Positions 7,312-8,560 of a stretch of 8,560 nucleotides of DNA are shown one piece after another. The notes beneath the pieces were generated by a model that was not told where the DNA came from, ran no database searches, and worked only from the letters and a program-made list of their open reading frames with translations. The position numbers and the translations under genes are program-made. The number at the start of each line of letters is the position of its first letter. Position 1 is the first letter of the stretch. This DNA comes from JACVRW01 sp052038485 (GTDB taxonomy: Bacteria; Actinomycetota; Thermoleophilia; Solirubrobacterales; Thermoleophilaceae): contig JBQGCL010000034.1 of NCBI GenBank assembly GCA_052038485.1, forward strand, positions 1 to 8,560, in the 5' to 3' direction.

Positions 7312-7348
7312 CGGAACCCGTCGGGAAGTAGCCGAAAAGTGCGGGTTC
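7294..7348 (-). promoter_or_regulatory. Alternative hairpins in the rpsF-ssb spacer (possible attenuator)
   Basis: Three short arms lie in order on the transcribed strand: GAACCCG (7348-7342), CGGGTTC (7320-7314) and GAACCC (7299-7294). The middle arm can pair with either flank, so the two hairpins exclude one another, as in attenuators. The first hairpin starts 13 nt after the rpsF stop. Neither is followed by a U-tract, and the putative ssb -35 sits in the second loop. Confidence 0.35.
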
Positions 7349-7361
7349 TTTGGCAGAGCCG

Positions 7362-7892
7362 TTACTCGGCGGGCGGAGCGTCGGCGTCGGCCGGCGCCTC
7401 GGGCTGGGCCTCGGCCGGGACGTCCGGGACGTCTGGGGTGCTTGCTTCCTCGCCCGGGGCGGCGCCGTAGTCCTCGGCGTCCGGGACGTCGTCGTTCGGT
7501 GCCGGCGCGTCTGCGGCGGCTCGGGCGGCCACGCGGGTGTCCTGGGGCTCGCGGTCGTCTCGGCGGCGTGCTGACTGGTGGTCCGGCGGGGGCGGCAGGG
7601 TCTGGCCGGCCTTTGCCCTGATTATGCGGAAGCGGAGAACGGCGTCGTTGATGCGCAGGCGCTGGTTGAGCCGGTCGAGCAGGTCGTTGTCTCCGTTGAA
7701 CTGGTAGAGCCGATACTCGGCTTCCGGACGGTGGTCGATCTCATACGCCATGCGGCGCTGGCCCCAGTCCTGCTGGGCCACGATCTCACCGCCCGAGCTG
7801 AGCAGCGACTCCGCCTCGGAGACCGCAGAGGTGCGGCGCTCCTCCGGAGCGTTCGGGTCGATCAACAGCATCAAGTCATAAAGCCCTGCCAT
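7362..7892 (-). CDS. rpsF: 30S ribosomal protein bS6 with long acidic C-terminal tail
   Basis: Residues 1-98 are the bS6 fold: MAGLYDLMLLIDPNAP at the start, GGEIVAQQDWGQRRMAYEIDHRPEAEYRLYQF (34-65), and DRLNQRLRINDAVLRFRIIRA (73-93). bS6 pairs with bS18 on the 30S platform. Residues from about 99 to 176 form a Pro/Ala/Asp/Glu-rich tail, almost surely disordered, making the protein nearly twice the usual length of about 95-100. The start is ATG 7892; the frame remains open far upstream (to 8525) but that part is low-complexity antisense sequence with no bS6 similarity. No Shine-Dalgarno is visible, while an extended -10-like TGCTAACCT ends 10 nt before the ATG, so the transcript may have almost no leader. 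It is the first gene of the rpsF-ssb-rpsR-rplI-dnaB cluster. Confidence 0.95.
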   Translation of the reverse strand: MAGLYDLMLLIDPNAPEERRTSAVSEAESLLSSGGEIVAQQDWGQRRMAYEIDHRPEAEYRLYQFNGDNDLLDRLNQRLRINDAVLRFRIIRAKAGQTLPPPPDHQSARRRDDREPQDTRVAARAAADAPAPNDDVPDAEDYGAAPGEEASTPDVPDVPAEAQPEAPADADAPPAE

Positions 7893-7902
7893 CGCGCCGG
7901 GC

Positions 7903-7911
7903 AGGTTAGCA
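7903..7911 (-). promoter_or_regulatory. Possible extended -10 promoter for rpsF
   Basis: The minus strand reads TGCTAACCT at 7911-7903: a TGn extension directly before TAACCT, ending 10 nt before the rpsF ATG. No -35 is evident at 17 nt. If used, transcription would begin 3-4 nt before the start codon. Confidence 0.33.
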
Positions 7912-7920
7912 GCGGGGCGA

Positions 7921-8343
7921 ATGCCCTTCGGAGCAGGGCTCTTGCTGTTCGTGGAGCTCCTGCGGCGAGTTCGATGGGCGAACGTGGGACGGCTGGCGGC
8001 ATTGGTGGCGGCGGCCGTGCTGTTGGGCGTCATGGCGCGGGGGTGTGGGGGTGGGGAGGTGACAGCGCCGGCTCGTGAAGCGCCGGCCGCTCCGAAGGAC
8101 GAGCCAACGGCAGCGGTGAAGGGGCAGGAGAGGCGGACGCGCGTGGCTCGGCCGCGGCGGCGGCGGGTGCGCGAGCGTGCCGGAGAGCGGGAGCTGCCGG
8201 CGGTGCGGTCGCGGCCGGAGGCGCCCCAGCGGCCGGCGGCTCTGCCGCCGCCGATGCTGCCGCCGCCGATGCCGCCGATGCCGCCGCCAACCGCGCCGGC
8301 CCCCGAGCCGGCGGGCGAATTCGGCCCTGAGGCCGGCCCTTGA
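7921..8343 (+). CDS. Hypothetical single-pass membrane protein with basic and Pro-rich tail
   Basis: Not recognised. The 140-residue product has an amphipathic N-terminus with basic residues (R15-R18), a hydrophobic segment at about 24-39, then GCGGGEV, an Ala/Pro linker, a strongly basic stretch (about 69-90, with an R-P-R-R-R-R-V-R core) and a Pro/Met/Ala-rich end with repeated LPPPM/MPP units. The sequence A-R-G-C before Cys42 does not meet the lipobox rule, so it is more likely a membrane-anchored protein than a lipoprotein. Third codon positions are mostly G or C, supporting real coding. ATG 7921 is the only usable start, as a TAA lies in frame at 7879-7881; the ribosome binding site is poor. 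It is transcribed away from rpsF with 28 bp between the start codons and converges on the probable otsA. No function is proposed. Confidence 0.55.
   Translation: MPFGAGLLLFVELLRRVRWANVGRLAALVAAAVLLGVMARGCGGGEVTAPAREAPAAPKDEPTAAVKGQERRTRVARPRRRRVRERAGERELPAVRSRPEAPQRPAALPPPMLPPPMPPMPPPTAPAPEPAGEFGPEAGP
8243..8289 (+). repeat. Pro/Met-rich short tandem repeats (CCGCCGATG units)
   Basis: Imperfect repeats of CCGCCGATG and CTGCCGCCG in frame within the hypothetical membrane protein encode successive LPPPM, LPPPM, PPM and PPP units. This is a low-complexity coding tract that could vary in length by slippage. Confidence 0.6.
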
Positions 8344-8346
8344 GCG

Positions 8347-8393
8347 ACGAGGTTGACGTTAACCGCGCTATAGGGGGCTAATGACAACCTCGT
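8347..8393. terminator. Inverted repeat in the convergent spacer (possible bidirectional terminator)
   Basis: Perfect 9-bp arms ACGAGGTTG (8347-8355) and CAACCTCGT (8385-8393) flank a 29-nt loop, just after the hypothetical gene stop and before the otsA stop. The left arm can also fold locally as GGTTGA/TTAACC. The spacer (8344-8407) is AT-richer than its surroundings. There is no U-tract in either direction, so terminator function is a guess from position. Confidence 0.4.
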
Positions 8394-8400
8394 GGCGGAG

Positions 8401-8425
8401 GCGCCGGCTAGGACCGCACCGGCGC
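8401..8425 (-). terminator. GC hairpin spanning the stop codon of the probable otsA gene
   Basis: GCGCCGG (8401-8407) and CCGGCGC (8419-8425) are perfect 7-bp inverted repeats with an 11-nt loop that contains the TAG stop. There is no U-tract. It may stabilise or end the transcript. Confidence 0.3.
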
Positions 8426-8560
8426 TTCGCCGCGCCGTTTGGCGTCGATGTCGGCCAGCTGGTCGTCGACCCAGTCGCCCGGGTCGCGGGAGGTCACGAT
8501 CCGCTTCAGCCCCTGTGCCCGCCACGAGCGCTCCTCGACGGACATGCTCAACGCGCGGTA
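8408..8560 (-). CDS. otsA: Probable alpha,alpha-trehalose-phosphate synthase (GT20), C-terminal fragment
   Basis: The minus strand is open from the window edge to TAG at 8410-8408, giving the last 50 residues. They read YRALSMSVEER, then RAQGLKRIVTSRDPGDWVDDQLADI, and a basic end. The order AL-M---ER--R----R--V---D---W---L-D is the usual C-terminal helix pattern of GT20 trehalose-6-phosphate synthases, which make trehalose 6-phosphate from UDP-glucose and glucose 6-phosphate for stress protection. Only this tail is visible and no catalytic residue is included, so another glycosyltransferase of similar fold cannot be excluded. Confidence 0.65.
   Translation of the reverse strand, partial: YRALSMSVEERSWRAQGLKRIVTSRDPGDWVDDQLADIDAKRRGEAPVRS

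Noticed and set aside
7893..7990. A bS6-bS18 leader motif upstream of rpsF
   Set aside because: No matching hairpin with the expected conserved elements could be picked out by eye, and the likely promoter leaves almost no leader.
8036..8047. A lipobox in the hypothetical membrane protein (Cys42)
   Set aside because: The residues before the Cys are A-R-G; Arg at -2 is not compatible with a usual lipobox.
8353..8374. A plus-strand promoter from TTGACG and TATAGG
   Set aside because: The boxes are only 10 nt apart and no plus-strand gene follows; the sequence lies in a convergent 3' spacer.
7893..8525. An N-terminal extension of bS6 on the minus strand (open to 8525)
   Set aside because: The extra residues are low-complexity Gly/Ala/Arg/Ser, have no bS6 similarity, and are antisense to the hypothetical gene and the probable otsA end; ATG 7892 gives the family N-terminus.

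Overview
The window looks like chromosomal DNA from a very GC-rich actinobacterium. The gene order rpsF-ssb-rpsR-rplI-dnaB, the C+ (zinc-type) bS18, and the very strong G/C bias at third codon positions all fit. The dnaB-linked DnaC-like ATPase followed by purA makes me think of the Thermoleophilia/Solirubrobacterales branch, but that placement is an inference and was not tested by a search.

Left block (1-2203, + strand). It opens with the last 76 codons of a nucleotide-sugar 6-dehydrogenase (UDP-binding domain). This overlaps, through TTGA, a left-handed beta-helix (hexapeptide repeat) acetyltransferase of the WbpD/WlbB kind. That gene in turn appears to overlap, through CTGA, a multi-pass membrane protein of unknown function with a HIHH motif; the start of this gene seems to be a rare CTG codon behind a strong Shine-Dalgarno sequence. 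An RDD-family membrane protein with a Pro-rich N-terminal tail follows. The first two genes suggest synthesis of an acetamido-amino-uronic acid sugar for a surface glycan.

Central and right block (2200-7892, - strand, read right to left). This is rpsF (bS6 with a long acidic disordered tail), ssb, rpsR, rplI, dnaB, a DnaC/DnaI-type AAA+ ATPase starting 1 nt after dnaB, and purA. It joins 30S/50S ribosomal proteins, single-strand DNA binding, the replicative helicase and its likely loader, and the committed step of AMP synthesis. purA ends tail to tail with the RDD gene, the two stop codons sharing one CTAG. The rpsF-ssb spacer holds a three-armed set of mutually exclusive inverted repeats and a credible internal promoter for ssb.

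Right end (7893-8560). Only 28 bp from the rpsF start, a divergent + strand ORF encodes a small single-pass membrane protein with a basic, then Pro-rich tail; I do not recognise it. It converges on the C-terminal end of a gene that is probably trehalose-6-phosphate synthase (otsA, - strand), with inverted repeats between them.

No transposon, CRISPR array, tRNA, rRNA or intein was seen. Most of the window is conserved housekeeping DNA. The points most worth a second look are the CTG start, the dnaB-coupled loader with an unusual insertion, and the rpsF-ssb leader-like RNA.
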